DNA of 64,000 nucleotides from Isochrysis galbana (taxonomy: Eukaryota; Haptophyta; Isochrysidales; Isochrysidaceae). Under the pieces are notes generated by a model, which was not told where the DNA came from, did not search any database, and worked only from the letters and a program-made list of their open reading frames with translations. Positions 50,066-62,859 of the stretch are shown here, piece after piece. Position 1 is the first letter of the stretch; each line of letters begins with the position of its first letter. The translations under genes and the position numbers were made by a program. Location of the stretch: the NCBI GenBank assembly GCA_018136815.1, contig CM030943.1, positions 3,017,003 to 3,081,002 on the forward strand. The letters run 5' to 3'.

Positions 50066-53000
50066 ATGGCGGCGATGGTGGCGCCTCGTGGGCTGCTGCT
50101 GCAGCGTGTGTTGTGGAGGCGCAGCGGCGTTGCGGTTGGGCGTGGAGGGGGTCGCGGTCTGTGCGCGTGGAACCGGACGAAGCCGCACGTCAACATTGGC
50201 ACGATTGGGCACGTGGACCACGGAAAGACGACGCTGACTGCGGCGATCACAAAGGTGTGCTTTTTGAGGGGTGGGAGGAGGGCTTGGGAGGGCTTGGGAC
50301 GGCTGGAGGGAGGCTTATCAGTGGGCGCAGGGAGAGGGGGGGGGGTGACGGGGTGGTGAGCGGAGGGGAGCAAGAGGACGCTGAGTGTGGCGATCACAAG
50401 GGTGGTTTGGCAGGGCAGGAGGGCTTGGGAGGGCTGGAGGGAGACTGGGGGAGCTGGGCAGGCTTGGGGGGGGGGGGGGGGGGCTTGGCAGTGTGATGAG
50501 GGGGGGGGGGGGGGTTCTGTGGAGAGAGGGAGGAGGGGGAAGGATAGAGAGGAGAGGAGGATGGGGAAGGAACGGAGAGGGGGCGCACGTGGGGAGGGGG
50601 AGAGAAGGCTGGAAAAGAGGGGGATAGCGGGGAGTCGGAAAGGGGAGGAGGAAGGGAGGGGAGGGGGGTGGGCATTGGGAGAGGAAGGAGGCGGGGAGGG
50701 GAAGGAGCGAGAGGGCGGTGTGAGAAGGGAGGGGGCGCGCGGGGGGATGGGGAGTGCAGGAGGGGAGATGAGGCGGGGGGGGCGTGGACGATGGAGAGAG
50801 GAAGGAGGGGGGAGGGGGGCGGGTGGGAAGCAGGGGCGGAGAGAGAACGGAGGGGGGGAGCGGGGCGGGAGGGGAGGAGAGGAGCATGGGGAGGGAGGGG
50901 GGAGGGGGGGCGCGTGGGGAGGGGGAGAGAGGGCTGGAAAAGAGTGGCATAGCGGGAGTCGGAAAGGGGAGGAAATAAGGAGGGGGAAGGGGAAGGGGGG
51001 ATGGACATCGGGAGAAAGAAGGAGGCGGGGAGGGGACGGCGCGAGTGGGCAGGATGAGAAGAGAGGGGGCGCGTGGGGGGGGGACAGGAGGTGAGGAGAG
51101 CGGGAAACGATGAGAAGGGCTGCGAGAAGAGGGGTGGGGACCAGCGTGCGCAGCCGAGCTCGAGAGTAGCCAGCTCAGCGAGGCAGCGCCGGGGTCGGCG
51201 GGGCGAGTGTGTGACAAGCCCCTTGCACCGTCCTCCGCAGGTGCTTTCTGAGACGGAGGGGTGCTTCGCGAACTTCAAGGGTTACGCGGATATTGACAAG
51301 GCGCCCGAGGAGAAAGCACGCGGCATCACCATCAACTCGGTGCGCGCCCGCTCCCGCAGAGCGTGGCGCCTCGCTGCTAAGCCGCCTTGGACTCGCGGGC
51401 GAGGCCCCAACGGGTTTGCCTCACCGCCGCCGCGCAGACGCACGTCGAGTACGAGACCAAAAACCGCCACTACGCGCATGTCGACTGCCCGGGCCACGCC
51501 GACTACGTGAAAAACATGATCACTGGCGCCTCGTGCATGGATGGCGCCATCCTCGTGGTCTCTGCGCCCGACGGGCCCATGCCGCAAACGCGCGAGCACG
51601 TCCTGCTCGCAAAGCAGGTGCGACTTGCCGCAGCAGCACCCGTTTTGGGCGTGGCAAGCGGGGCCGCCGTTGTGCTCATCTCGCCCTCTCGTCCGCCATG
51701 TGCCCAGGTGGGCCTCCCCCGCATCGTCGTCTTCATGAACAAGTGCGACATGGCCGACGACGAGGAACTGCTAGAGCTCGTCGAAATGGAGGTACGCGCG
51801 ATTGTGCGACCCGCGCCGCGTTGGCGTCTTGCCTTGCTGACAGCCGGCGTGCAAACTGCGCAGGTCCGCGAGCTCCTGTCGCTGCATGACTTCCCTGGCG
51901 ACGACATCCCCTTTGTGCGCGGCTCTGCGCTCTGCGCCCTCGAGGTGCGCAACACCGCCGCCTGCCGCCCGCCGCACTCGCCGCCGCCAACCACCCGTTA
52001 CTGCGCGCTCAGGGCCGCGAGGACGCCATGGGCAAGGAGCGAATCTTGGAGTTGATGCAGCAGGTGACTCCCGCCCACCTCGCGCACGGAGCGCAGCCGC
52101 ATGCCAACCCCGTGCCTGACGCCCGGCCATGCCTGCCCCTGCCGCAGGTGGACGACTTCATCCCGACCCCAGTGCGCGACACTGACAAGCCCTTCCTGAT
52201 GCCGATTGAGGATACCTTCTCTATCGCCGGTCGGGGTACCGTGGTCACTGGCCGTATCGAGTCGGGGTACGGCCAAGCCGCCGCTGCCCACTTGCCGCAC
52301 CTCGTGATGTGAGGCTCACGCGTAGGGCCTCTAGCCGCTGCCCCCTTCTCCCCTGCTTTCCACCCACCTTGCCGCCCCGCTCGTGGCCTGTAGGCGCGTC
52401 AAGCCGGGAGAGGAGGTGGAGATCGTGGGACTGCGGAAGACGACCAAGACCACAGTCACCGGCGTCGAGATGTTCCACAAGCTGCTCGAGAGCGGCGAGG
52501 TGTGCAACCTGGCTGGGCGGTGCTGACTACGCCCGGTAGAGCGGCGCCGAGCTCTACTCACCTCCATTGCACACCTTCTCAGGCGGGCGACAATGTCGGC
52601 TGTCTGCTCCGTGGACTGAAGCGCGACGATGTGCAGCGCGGGCAGGTGCGCCTCCCCACGGCGCGCGTCGTCTGCACGCTAGGACTCAGCAACCCGTCCT
52701 TCCCTCTGCGGCGTTCGCAGGTGCTCTGCAAGCCGGGAACCGTCCAGCCAGTCACCAAGTTCGAGGCGTCTATCTACGCGCTCACCAAGGAAGAGGGCGG
52801 CCGCCACACGCCCTTCTTCACCAACTACCGCCCGCAGTTCTTCTTCCGCACAGCCGACGTCACAGGCTCCGTAAACCTGCCCGAGACGCGCCAAATGGTG
52901 ATGCCCGGCGACAACGCGGAGGTCGAGTGCACCCTCATTTCACCCATGGCCGTGCAGGTAGCACCGCGGCCTCAATCGCCTCGGTGTAGGCCGTGGAACC

Positions 53001-53112
53001 GAATTCACCTCCCCACCCATCCGCATGGCCCGAACAGGAAGGCATGCGCTTCGCATTCCGTGAAGGCGGCAAGACCGTCGGCGCCGGCGTCGTCTCGAAG
53101 ATTCTCGAGTGA
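50066..53112 (+). CDS. TUFM: Mitochondrial elongation factor Tu
   Basis: A GTPase that brings aminoacyl-tRNA to the mitochondrial ribosome. Eleven exons join in frame to 427 residues: 50066-50254, 51241-51339, 51438-51617, 51708-51791, 51864-51944, 52013-52063, 52148-52266, 52394-52499, 52583-52645, 52721-52957, 53038-53112. The first 33 residues are an Arg-rich presequence ([15 protein letters not shown]). G motifs: GHVDHGKT (exon 1), DCPGHADY (exon 3), NKCD (exon 4), GSAL (exon 5). Domains 2 and 3 follow ([38 protein letters not shown]), ending [16 protein letters not shown]. Nearly all donors are GTGCGY-like. Intron 1 (986 nt) is G-rich purine repeat; the others are 56-127 nt. The bacterial-type sequence and presequence fit the mitochondrial form; a plastid copy in this lineage is usually plastid-encoded. 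Confidence 0.95.
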
Positions 53113-53758
53113 GCGGTGCTTCTCAGCTCCCCGCCCATCCCCACTGGTCACACACGCAAACCGCTTTGACCTGCGGTCTTGAAACACAGCTGCCATCGCC
53201 GAGGTGGCATTGTCATGCAGCCGTGGGCACCGCACACGTAGTACGCACGTGTGTGCGCGGCCGTTGAGGCCACGAGGATGACGAGGGCTGCCCTCGGGCC
53301 AGCGGACATGCCTCCTCGTGGCGAGGTGGATGAGCGAGCGGAGCGCTTAGGCATTGCACTGCTCGTCGATCGGCTGAATCGATCAGCCGCTCGCGAAGGC
53401 TACAGGGATGCTCTTCAGATTCTTGAGTTTTAAAGGGGCTGCTCTCTGTTCCGGCGGTGCCACTATTCTGTTCTCCCACTCACTCGCCTTTCCTCGATCG
53501 TATTGGTGCACAATACTATCTCACGAATGCCCCGGAGATGCTTGAATGAACGCGAGTAGGGCTAGTGCGTAGCGGATGCTTGATAGAATTTCTCTTACTG
53601 CTAGTTTGGCTCCATTCTCCTCTGCACTTCGGATATCTAAGCGCTATTAGGCCACAGAGAGGGGGTATTAACGAGGCGGCCGAGTGAGCAGTGAGCGAAA
53701 ACAAAACACAAAACTTTGTCGTTGTTACAGTCATTCGTTGCACATTAGCAAGCACATC
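53113..53758. other. 3' flank of EF-Tu; no further gene recognised
   Basis: A 60-codon frame at 53251-53433 (ERLGIALLVDRLNRSAAREG) is open but has no supporting feature. Nothing else supported. Confidence 0.4.
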
Positions 53759-53845
53759 TGAGTGTTAGTACCACTACGAGACTAATCTTATGATTGGTCG
53801 CCATAGAGGGGGGCTTCGCGCCCCCCACTCTCTCGAACCCCCTCA
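53759..53845 (+). mobile_element. Short LINE 5'-end fragment
   Basis: TGAGTGTTAGTACCACTAC, then a hairpin CTAATC/GATTGG (53782-53797) and TCGCCATAGAG, aligned with the hairpin and TCGCCATGGAG of copy B. The ORF1 start codon position reads ATA here. Then a G-run/C-run block follows. Confidence 0.5.
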
Positions 53846-54302
53846 TGGGGGGCGAGAACCATCCATCCCCATTGCGCTGCCTCTTGACTTGGCGTACAGG
53901 TTGGAGTTGGCAGAAATATCCGGATATATCTACTAAATATTTGGGCTGATTTTGGCAGAACCGCGGGCACAAAACCACTCTATGAGCGCGCCTTCCTCCT
54001 CGGTGCCACAAAGCAGCCGAGACCAGGGACCACCTCGCGCAAACCTGTCCTCCACCAACCATCTTAACACCGACCGTGATGTACTAGCGTGCATGCAAAT
54101 GCTTCTGGCTGGATTTCGAGGGATGTGTCATGGCACCAGGCCAAAGTGGTTGTGTTCGGGTGTCGGGAGGAGGGCGCGCTTTTACAGTGGTTTTGGTGCC
54201 CGCATAGCGTTTGCGTACATAGCGTTATCGGAAGTAATGAAGAACGTCATCAATATAGACCCGCCACAACCCATTGGTTTTCGCTTTCGTACATAACGAT
54301 AA
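53846..54302. other. No gene recognised
   Basis: Moderate-GC unique sequence with short frames. Nothing supported. Confidence 0.35.
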
Positions 54303-55245
54303 CGACACGACAACTAAGTTTATACTTAGACGCGATGGAGCGCGCCGCCGCGACTCCCCTCTCCTTCGGGCCCCCCGCCGAGGGCGCCCCACCAGCGACC
54401 ATGGAGCAGCCGCTATCGAAGCGGCCGCGTCCGCCCACCGAGGCCGAGCAGGTGCGTGCGACTCCGGTCGCGCCACACGGCCCGTGGCCCCGGCCACACC
54501 ACCCATGGCAGCCATGCTGGCCTCCCCCATGGGGGACAGCAGGCTGCTGGAAGCATCCCATCAATGCCAGGCTCATGCAGCCACCCTTCCATTGGGCATG
54601 CCTTATGGCAGAGGCCCCTCTCGCCCTGGCAAGGGTCGCGCTGCTCCGGCAGCGCGGCCCGAGGCCGGGTGGCCCTTATGGGCACATCATCCACTCCACT
54701 TCAACGCACAACACACTCTCCAGAAGCACCCCCTCACACTCAGCACGCAACACACATGAGACACAAAGGTACGACCCCCCTGGGAGAGACCAGCGCCGAA
54801 TGACACCGCCTACTGCCCGCGCCCGCACGACACTGAGTACGGACACCCCCGACCCCGCCTCACAGGGACAAGACTCCGACGAAGACAACATCATCGGCCC
54901 TAATGTGGGTGCGGACGCACGAACGGGCCACGGGGGGCAAAACAAACGAAGCCAAATTTCAAGGAATCCGAATGGGCTCGCAAAGGCTACGCAAGCAGCC
55001 GTGGGACATGCGTAAATACAACTGGATAGAGAACGATCAATACCTCACCATACTAGGCGTCCCGCTAGGAGCCCCGGAAGCCCTCAAGCCCTTCTGGAAG
55101 AAACTCGCAGACAAAGTAGACAACAAAGCAGCCAGATTGGCGCCGATTACGCGACACATGACCATATTCGGTAGGACCAACATAGCGAACTTTATAATAT
55201 ACGGCACACCTCCAGATGACAACGAAAGGTGCTTGCAGGGATGGG
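54303..55245 (+). mobile_element. LINE copy C: 5' end and ORF1 start joined to RT thumb region
   Basis: Hairpin CTAAGT/ACTTAG (54314-54329), ORF1 ATG at 54335 (MERAAATPLSFGPPAEGAP; KRPRPPTEAEQVRATPV), then at about 54925 a jump to RT sequence KTNEAKFQGIRMGSQ, NDQYLTILGVPLGAPEALKP, FWKKLADKVDNKAARLAP, HMTIFGRTNIANFIIYGTPP. This last block is the 'YLGVPLG...GRxxxAN' region after the RT catalytic core. ORF1 C-terminus, endonuclease and catalytic RT motifs are gone. The element is cut at about 55245 by an LTR-type sequence. Confidence 0.78.
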
Positions 55246-55249
55246 GATA

Positions 55250-55968
55250 ATTGAACGCTTTTTTTTGGTCCTGGCGGAGCATATATAGAGACGGAGAGAG
55301 AGAGCGAGCGAGAGAGAGAGACTCCGCAGTGACGGCCGGAGCGTGTCTCCCTTGTACTTTATCACAGAGTGCCGTCATCTGCCAACACAATCCATCGGTC
55401 CTTGCCGCTTACCAATAGAATCGTCTTTACCGGCTTACCCATAGAATCGTCTTTACCGATAACTTTGTTTGCCAGATTCCTCTTCATCAAGTCATCAGCC
55501 TCCTTCATCATGTGCACCACCTTCCACCTTCCAGACTCTTCTTCACATAATCATCTGCAGTTTATGCAAATCGAGTTCTAGAGTTCTCGAGTCATTTGTA
55601 CATCGACTTCTAGACCTCGCCTTCGCCTTCATCTTGGGGATCTCAGCTCACTCTAGATCGACTTAGTGCATCTAAGGAATCTCACCTTCATCAACACTCA
55701 CGACGCTTCATCGGCTCATACTAAGACAATACCCGCCGATTCCAGATACCAAACTCAACCTATTTGCGAGGCGCCTGGGAGGAAGAAAGGTGGGGAAACT
55801 TCCTTTCTCTTTCGAGAGAAAGAGAGAGGGCGCTCCACAACCCACGATCCCATGCATCCAAGCGAAGCTTTTGACCGAGAATGAGAGAAAGCAGAGAATT
55901 ATAACGATAAATACCGAACGAGAAAGAGAAGAGCGAAGCCTAACGAGTGTCGATTCGCGAATGCGACA
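55250..55968 (-). mobile_element. Gypsy-type LTR (family 1), probably solo, start at 55968
   Basis: On the minus strand it starts TGTCGCATTCGCGAATCGAC. The 55740-55968 part equals the LTR at 40.54-40.75 kb. The opposite end carries GACGGCCGGAGCGTGTCTCC and a TATATAGAG box near 55271. No Pol sequence adjoins it here. It interrupts LINE copy C. Confidence 0.55.
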
Positions 55969-56838
55969 CTAGGGCCTAGCGGGGTGATGCATTGATTGAC
56001 CTCTGTCCGCAGGATTAAAGCCCCCCCAGCCCCCCACCCCCACCTGGCCCGTCGTAGTGCACGTGGGCCCACCCCCCCGAAACGGAAGACAAAGGAAGGA
56101 AGGGGGTAGCGGAGAGGGAGTGAGACTGGCTCGGGGTATAGGCGGTGGCGTGAGTCAGCACCGCAAGGCAGTACGCAGTCCTGTGAGCGCGATGAGATTC
56201 CCGTAACGGTACTAGTACTAGCTTGGACCTTCAAGAGACTTTATTAAAATTACAATTACGTTGCACGAGGCGGGGAAGATTCAATGGCTCACAACACATG
56301 CCGACGTTAGATGTTAGATGGAATGTAGACTACGACGAATTTGTAACACAAGACAACGTAAGGCCAAATAAAACACAAAAGGGCGAAGTGCACAACAACA
56401 AGGCGGCACACTGCTAATAGTGTTCAAGTCCGTGATAGCTTCCTTTTGCAGCGAACTAGCCACCGACGTCGCACGCAAGCAAGTGCAATTGGCATCTGAC
56501 GCACATGTCAAAGCGGGAAGGACAACGCGGCAGAGGCGGGCAGTCGGTACGTACTGGCGTAGCCACGCATTGCGACGACGGGCTCCGACGGCAGGCCTGA
56601 GGCGAGCGAAAGCGCCATGATGGCGTGCTTACTGCGGCTCGCCCAAACGCATGCTGCACGCCCGCAGGGCAGCAAGAGCACTCACGTGTTGTCCCCGCGT
56701 AGTAGATCTGCCCTGAGATTGCGGCAACGGTTGCGCGCACCCACGTTTGCCACTGCCGCATCACAAGCGAGCTCTGCATGCGTCCCTCCCGGCAGCCAGT
56801 TGTAGTGCCGCTGAGCCATCCAGCTTGATGCGGCAAAA
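55969..56838. other. No gene recognised; 3' flank of the gelsolin-type gene
   Basis: Includes GCCCCCCCAGCCCCCCACCC near 56025 and short frames on both strands. Nothing supported. Confidence 0.4.
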
Positions 56839-59800
56839 TCATGCCGCCTTGCTTTGGAGTTGCAGCGCTCGCTGGAACGCCGCCATCCAGGCGGCAAGCG
56901 CCTTACCGGATTGCTGCATCATTGCCGACGACTCTAGCTGCGGCTCCGGCTCTCTATCATCTTGTCGATCGACGCGGAAAAGAAGAGTTCGATCGTGCGT
57001 TGAAACCTGGATTGGGAGGCGCCCCATGAATATTGGCAGAGATCATCCTTGGCAGGCGTGGGCGCTGCAGGCACCTCGAAGTGGAAGTCCGACTGCACAG
57101 ACCGGACGGAGACACCAGTGATGTCGAAGATACTCTCCGCCTTCTCGTGTGGCTCGGCACTCTTGAAAAGGTAGAAGCGGTTCACGTGCACGACACCCCT
57201 GCATGGCCGACCGGTGAACTAAGCATTTGCGCGCCCGCTTACGCCGCTCCACTCCGCCTGTGTTGGGCTATGCAAAGGATTCCTTACTACAGCGTGCATG
57301 GGGGCGCTCACCATCGACGCTTCCACAACTTGAGCAGGTCGCCCTCTCGAAGAAGCCAGCCAGCATGAAGCGCATCCTCCGCCCTCAGGTCATCGACTGC
57401 CACAAATTGTGCAAGTGGCACAATGTTGCTGCCGAGGGCTAGCGTCTGCCTCACTGGAATCCTTTTGATGAGATCTCCTTCGTCGTGCAATTCCTATGGT
57501 GGAAAAATGTAGCACTGGCGATGAAGCCCCTCACCGCGCGCGGGGGGACGCCACCTGCTCTGCTACAGACCTGCAGTCCGAATCGCGACTTGCATGAAAC
57601 TAGCTTTTCGTCGAGGAAGACGAAGGGCAAGTCACCACGATGGCATGCATGCTTCAGCCCGTTGTCGTCGAGTAATCTTTTTAGCCAGCCGAGCCTCGTC
57701 GGTTGGGTCGACAAGTCCACCTGCACGGCGCGGAGCTGGAGTGGCCGCGCGTGCCCACGAAGAGAGGCAGCATCGGCCCGAGCGCCGCGGTGAGCATTAT
57801 TCTGTGGGAGATGCGCACCTCTTGAAACCGTGCCCCAAGATAGCCAAGGAGGGCACATGCTCGCCGAGACCGCGCGCGCGTGCCGCGGATGATGTTGCAC
57901 CTGAATCGCACCACGGGCGGGAGTGATGAGGATGGCGTGCGCGCCTAGCGCGTCTAGACAGACGGGTGGGGTGACGGGGGGGGGGGGGGGGGGGGGAACG
58001 GGACGGGCCCGGGCACGTACGAGGACGTGAAGACGACCATCCGACGTAGCACGGAGCGATCAACTTGAAGAAGTGGGCCAGCCGACGGGCTCGCGATGGT
58101 CGGCCAGACGTGTTCGCGCAAGACGGTACCTATCAAACCTATCGCGCAAGAAGAGCCGCGGGAAAGTTAGGCGGCCAACTGCCTGCATCGAGCGCACCCG
58201 CCATCTCCACGAACCATGACAAATCGGCCTACCTGCTTCTCTAAAGGCGGCGTCGCGCCGTTGCGCCAGCGCGTCGACTGAATACGGCATGTCCATCCAA
58301 CCATGGAAGACGCGGCGAAACTCGTCGGGTTCCGCGCCAGGCAAGACGTGACTGCGCATTCGGGATCGGACCTCAGCGAATGATCTCGCTAGTATGGAAG
58401 GCGTAGTGGCCGCGCCACACCTGACTTGCAACGCCGGCTTCAAGCGCTTGGCGTACCTACAGTGTCCAGGGCGCGGTGGTGAGAGGGTCGGGCGGCGTAC
58501 GGTCGGTGCACTCGGGGGACATATCGCTTGGGGCGAAAAGGACCGCACCGGTACGCCAGATTCATGGCGAGCGCCTCGTCCTCCTCGAAGGCATTGGTGC
58601 CCACCCAGACAAACATGCACACGCTAGCGTCGATGATGCAAACCTGCAGCGTCGTGCGCAGCTACTCAGTTGGGGTTCCGAAGAGCACGGGCGCCATGGA
58701 GGCGTTGCCGGTGGGTAGGGACGTTTTACAACTCACCACATCCGCCCGCAGCATCGACTGAAGCGGACTGCCGCCACGTCGCCGCATGCGCACTACGCGA
58801 TGAGCACCGCGCCCTCGAGCGTAGATGCGCCAACTCGTGGGCTCTCGCCCCGCCTGAGAAGACGCTTCGTCGGGTCAGGAGGCGGGCCATCGCTTGGGTG
58901 CACCAGGATGAGGCTGCAGACCTGCGCACGCCTCCATTCGGCGGCTCGTAATCTAGCGTCATTGAGCGCGAGCGTGGGTGAGCCGGCCATGCTCGCGGTC
59001 CGAAAGGTGTCCCAGAACGCTTGTGGCTCGAGCCCTTCGGCTACCTGCGGCGGCGCCACATGTCGGTCGATGAGTGCCTGATGCCGATGTTTATGCGCAG
59101 GCAAGCCTAGGTCTCACCTTGGTGAGAGGCAGCGAGAGCGCGCGAGTAAATCGTTGTGCGATACTCGTTGAGGCCACCTGGAACATCGCATGGTAGTACG
59201 GGCGCATGAGCGGGGGTCACAGCCGACGATCCATCGGCGGGGCGGTGACCGCGCACCTGAAGCAACGCCGAGCTCTGCTGGCCCATCCACATGAAGACGG
59301 CGCCGGCTCGCCGATTGACGCTCAGAAAGACATCGTTTGAGTTGAGGGATTCGGGCGTGAGTGCCACCTGAGGACGTTGTGACCGGTGTAGGGCCGCGTG
59401 CGACCCTATGCTGCGACGTCGGAGAAGCGCACCTCTCGCGCGGACATCGCCAGAAGCGAGCGGCCATATCGCTTCACGTGAATCAAGCCGGCCTCGAGCG
59501 ACTGAAGCGACGTGAACGTCGGCTCGTCCTCCCCAGCTATGTCGTTGCTCTGCCTGTGGGCGCGCATCGGTGATGAGCCGCGGAGGGCGTGTGCAAGTGG
59601 CGGCGTGGCGCCGCACCCTCCAGACGACCGCCTCGACCCGTTGGCACGGGTGAGTGGGTGCTGCCCAACCAGAACAATCATGCCCTCCATCAGGTCGATG
59701 AAGGCGGGCGACTCCTCGTACTGCATGAACGTCTCCGGGATGGATAGCTGCGGCGGTGGCGTGGGGGGTGGGTCGGCGTGCGTTGCCTCCCCTTGGCACC

Positions 59801-62506
59801 ACCGGTTGGATGGTAGCAAGGGCACCGAGCGGTGGGGCGTGATGCCGGGGCGCAGCGGCTAGCAGGGCGCGACGCACAGACGGGACGGACGCCAACATCT
59901 CAGCCAGCTGGAAGCGCCACTTGAGGACCTCGAAGCCAGACACGTCGCGCCCCTGCCAGAAAAAGAGCATCGACCGTGGCTGCCCGCCGACGGAGAAGGA
60001 GTATACCACCTGCACGAACGCCGGCCCGCGCGTCGGTGCGGCGGGTACAGCGCGTGGGCCGGCGCGCGGGCTGGCGCGGACCATGTAAAAGTTTCCGGAC
60101 CAGAAGACCCCGCGCTCCGTGTCCGGTAACGGGTGCTGCCCATCTGAGCTAACGAGCCAGACGTTGAGCATCTCGGACTCTGGGTCGACCTGTGTGCGCG
60201 AAGGCCACACGGCAGCGTCGGAGGGTACGCAGCACCGCATGCGGGCCCGCTGCGCGGGGACGGCCGCCCACCTGATCCTTGGGCACCAGCGGCATGTCGC
60301 ATCCGCCAGCCCAGGGGGCCCAAGCCGGATCGCCCTGCGCCTCGGCAAGCATGAGCGCGACCTCGGAGTCCATGGAAAGATGTGCCTGTGTCGGGGGGTG
60401 TCCGAGCGCTCGGAGGCTGCGCTGCCTGACTACGCCTCGCGTACCGGCCCGGGCCGCACCCACCTCGGACACCGATGAGGACGGGTACGGGCGGGCGAAG
60501 GTGATAGACGCGTGCAAGTTGGACTCGATCGCCCAATGCCAGCGGACAAAGTAGCTCCTGAAAATGGTGCTCTCCGAGCCCTCGCTCTCGCGGTGGATGG
60601 CCACGCCATCGCGCGCGCTCGAGACGTGGGTGGCCAGAGTGAGCGCCGCCCACCTCGCGTAGCCAGAGGAGGCTCGTCCCGCCCATACGAAAAGGTTGGC
60701 GTCGCAGTCGAGCACCAGCGCGCGCGTGCTGGCCAAAAGCGTCGAGCACAGCGGCTCTCGCCTCGCCTCGGCGCGCCAGACACGCAGCTCCGGCGGACAC
60801 ACGAGCCGGCCGCGCTCTCTGCGCAGGCAGGCAGGGTGCGTCTCGATGCGGTAGACGCAGAGGAGCTCGGAGCGGATGGGAGCGCCCGGCCGGCACGACG
60901 CCATGTGGCGGAGGAAGCGTGTGTAGGCCGACGGGGCGTCGGAGTCGGCCGGCGCGTCGGCCGGCGGCGGTTCCGGCTCGAAGCGCTCGTGCGCGGAGAG
61001 CACGTGCACCGCGGCGAGGCCCTGCCGGTCGTTGGAGCGGATGGCGTGCGAGAGCAGCATGGCATACGCCTTGTCTCTCAGCGAGGCCGTGTACCCGTGC
61101 CACTGGAAGATTTCGGAGCCTCCGCCCGATGCCGGCGCGTCGAGGACGTAGCACGTGCACTCGTCGAGTTCCTTCTCAGAGATCGACAGCTGCGTGAGCG
61201 GACCGAGGCAGCCCGGACGGCCTCCGCTCACGCAGAAGAGGCGGGCGGCGGCGGGCGGCGCAGAGCGTCTGCGCCAGCAGCTGGCCACCTCGCCACCCTC
61301 GGCGTAGGCCAGCCCGTCGAAGAGCCCGCGGAACGCCTCCGACTCGGAGCCCTCGCACTCGCGCAGCTGGCTGCACCGGTGGCCTATCTCGGCCTCGACC
61401 GCGCAGCTCAGCTGCACCGAGAGCGCGGCGGCCGCGCCCGCCTGGTCGGCACCGCAGCGGCTGCCGATCCAGAAGTGCACGCGCCAAGGCAGCGTATGCG
61501 GCACGCCGCCGTCCGGCTCCGCCTCCTCCTCGGCCGAAGGGGCGCGCGACCGCGCAGCATGGGGCGAGGCCGAAGCGCCGGACGGCACGAGCAGCACGTA
61601 CGCGGCGCTTCGTAGCAGTCGCGCGGTACCGCTCGCCACCTGCGGGACGAGGTCGAAGTTGACGACGCGCCACAGCGCGTACGGGCCCGCGCCGAGCGCG
61701 CCCTCCACATCCTCGAGCGCCGACGCCTGGCCCTCATCGACGGAGAAGGCGCAAGCCGAGTGCGAGATGTAGTCCCGCCAGCTCAAGCCCCTCAGCCGCA
61801 CCGCGTCCGCCGGCGGCGCGTGGGGGTCGAGCTGCCTCTCCGCGCGCAGCGCGGGCGATCCGCCGCGCGCCGCCCCGCCCCTTCCGCCCTCGCCCTGCTC
61901 GAGGGGCTGGGCGTGCGAGGAGGAGGAGGCCGTACGCGAGGGCGAGGAGGAGCACCCCTCCGGCGCGTCCGCTCCAACGCCTCGCCGGCTGGCCACTCGG
62001 TCGATCTGCGCGTGGTGTGTGTGGTGAGGTGGGAGAAGACCCTTCCCAAGCCCCTCGTCGCTCGTGCGCTCTGGCAGCTGGAGCGGTAGCCCGTTTGTGA
62101 GAGCATCGAGGAGGAGAAGAAAAGAATCGAAAGAGTGATATCTCCTGCACCACGCTCCGACGAGGGCTTGGAGGTAGTGTCGCAGTTGCTCACACATGTG
62201 CGCGACATAGTTGGGCTGCCTGCTCCCCATCCACCTCGCTCGTGGAAGCCAGGGAAGAGAAAGAGACGAAGTTCTCTCGAGAAACGAGTGGAGAGAGGAC
62301 AGAGTTGACAAGCGGAGCTCGTAGTAGGTATTCTGCGACGGATAGGCGCCCAGGTGAGAGGTAAGCCGCACAAGGTAGACCAGGTGATCGTACGACACCC
62401 CTACACACCGCCGAGATTCGGCACGGGGCACATCGACAGAGAGGAACGAGGAGCGGCTAGAGGAGGGAGGGGCGCGCCGAGAGACGATCATTGCGTCGCG
62501 GAGCAC
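56839..62506 (-). CDS. Gelsolin/villin-type actin-binding protein fused to SH3BGR/glutaredoxin-like and PH domains
   Basis: Six gelsolin repeats are readable on the minus strand. G1: YALWRVVNFDLVPQ, WRVHFWIGSRCGADQAGAAA. G2: EIFQWHGYTASLRDKAYAML. G3: LFVWAGRASSGYARWAAL. G4 (60189-60082, 60009 on): MLNVWLVSSDG, SMLFFWQGRD. G5 (59367-59257): SLNSNDVFLSVNRRAG. G6 (59044-58922, 58643-58549, 58456-58233): VAEGLEPQAFWDTF, FVWVGTNAFEEDEALAM, PGAEPDEFRRVFHGW. The frame continues across a 169-nt intron into 58063-58021 (MVVFTSS), 57900-57819, 57720-57571 (LPFVFLDEKLV), 57493-57312, a Grx/SH3BGR fold. A PH domain follows (AGWLLREGDLLKLWKRRW; 57198-57075; 57006-56839, AWMAAFQRAL), with TGA at 56841-56839. 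All these junctions are phase-compatible. Gelsolin repeats sever or cap actin; PH binds phosphoinositides. No villin headpiece is seen. The start is uncertain: the frame opens at 62506 but the first ~190 codons look non-homologous. Small G4/G5 exons at 59.4-59.9 kb are approximate. Confidence 0.78.
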
Positions 62507-62810
62507 CTTCGTGAAGCTTATTTAAACCACCAGGATATGTGATACATGGTTGTGAGAAATGTTTGATACGAACGCGTCTGTCTCCGTTGGGTTTTTCCCA
62601 TGAACAAGGCTCGAGGAGAGAATAGTGGGACGGGGAGAGGAGTGCTGAGAGGCGTCGTTCGTCGAGGCCGACGGGGTCCGTTTATGAGAATACACAGAGC
62701 TCTTTAGAGAAATATATACCGTGCGAAGGGCGAGGGCGGCGGCTGCGAGGCACCGCTCGTCGCCGGACGGAGAGAGAGAGAGCCGCAGGGTATAAAAGTA
62801 TAAAAAGGTA
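62507..62810. other. 5' flank of the gelsolin-type gene
   Basis: No recognised gene. Probably promoter and 5' untranslated sequence of the minus-strand gelsolin-type gene. Confidence 0.35.
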
Positions 62811-62859
62811 CAGTCGCGGATAAAAATAATCAAGTCGCGGATAAAAATAATCAAACAAC
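62811..62859. repeat. Two-unit 21-bp tandem repeat
   Basis: GTCGCGGATAAAAATAATCA occurs twice in direct succession (62812 and 62833). Confidence 0.7.

Noticed and set aside
53251-53433. 60-codon ORF 3' of EF-Tu
   Set aside because: Too short, no motif, probably 3' flank.
62000-62506. N-terminal extension of the gelsolin-type protein
   Set aside because: Although open, this stretch has no gelsolin similarity and varied composition; it may be 5' untranslated or intronic sequence, so I do not claim it as protein.
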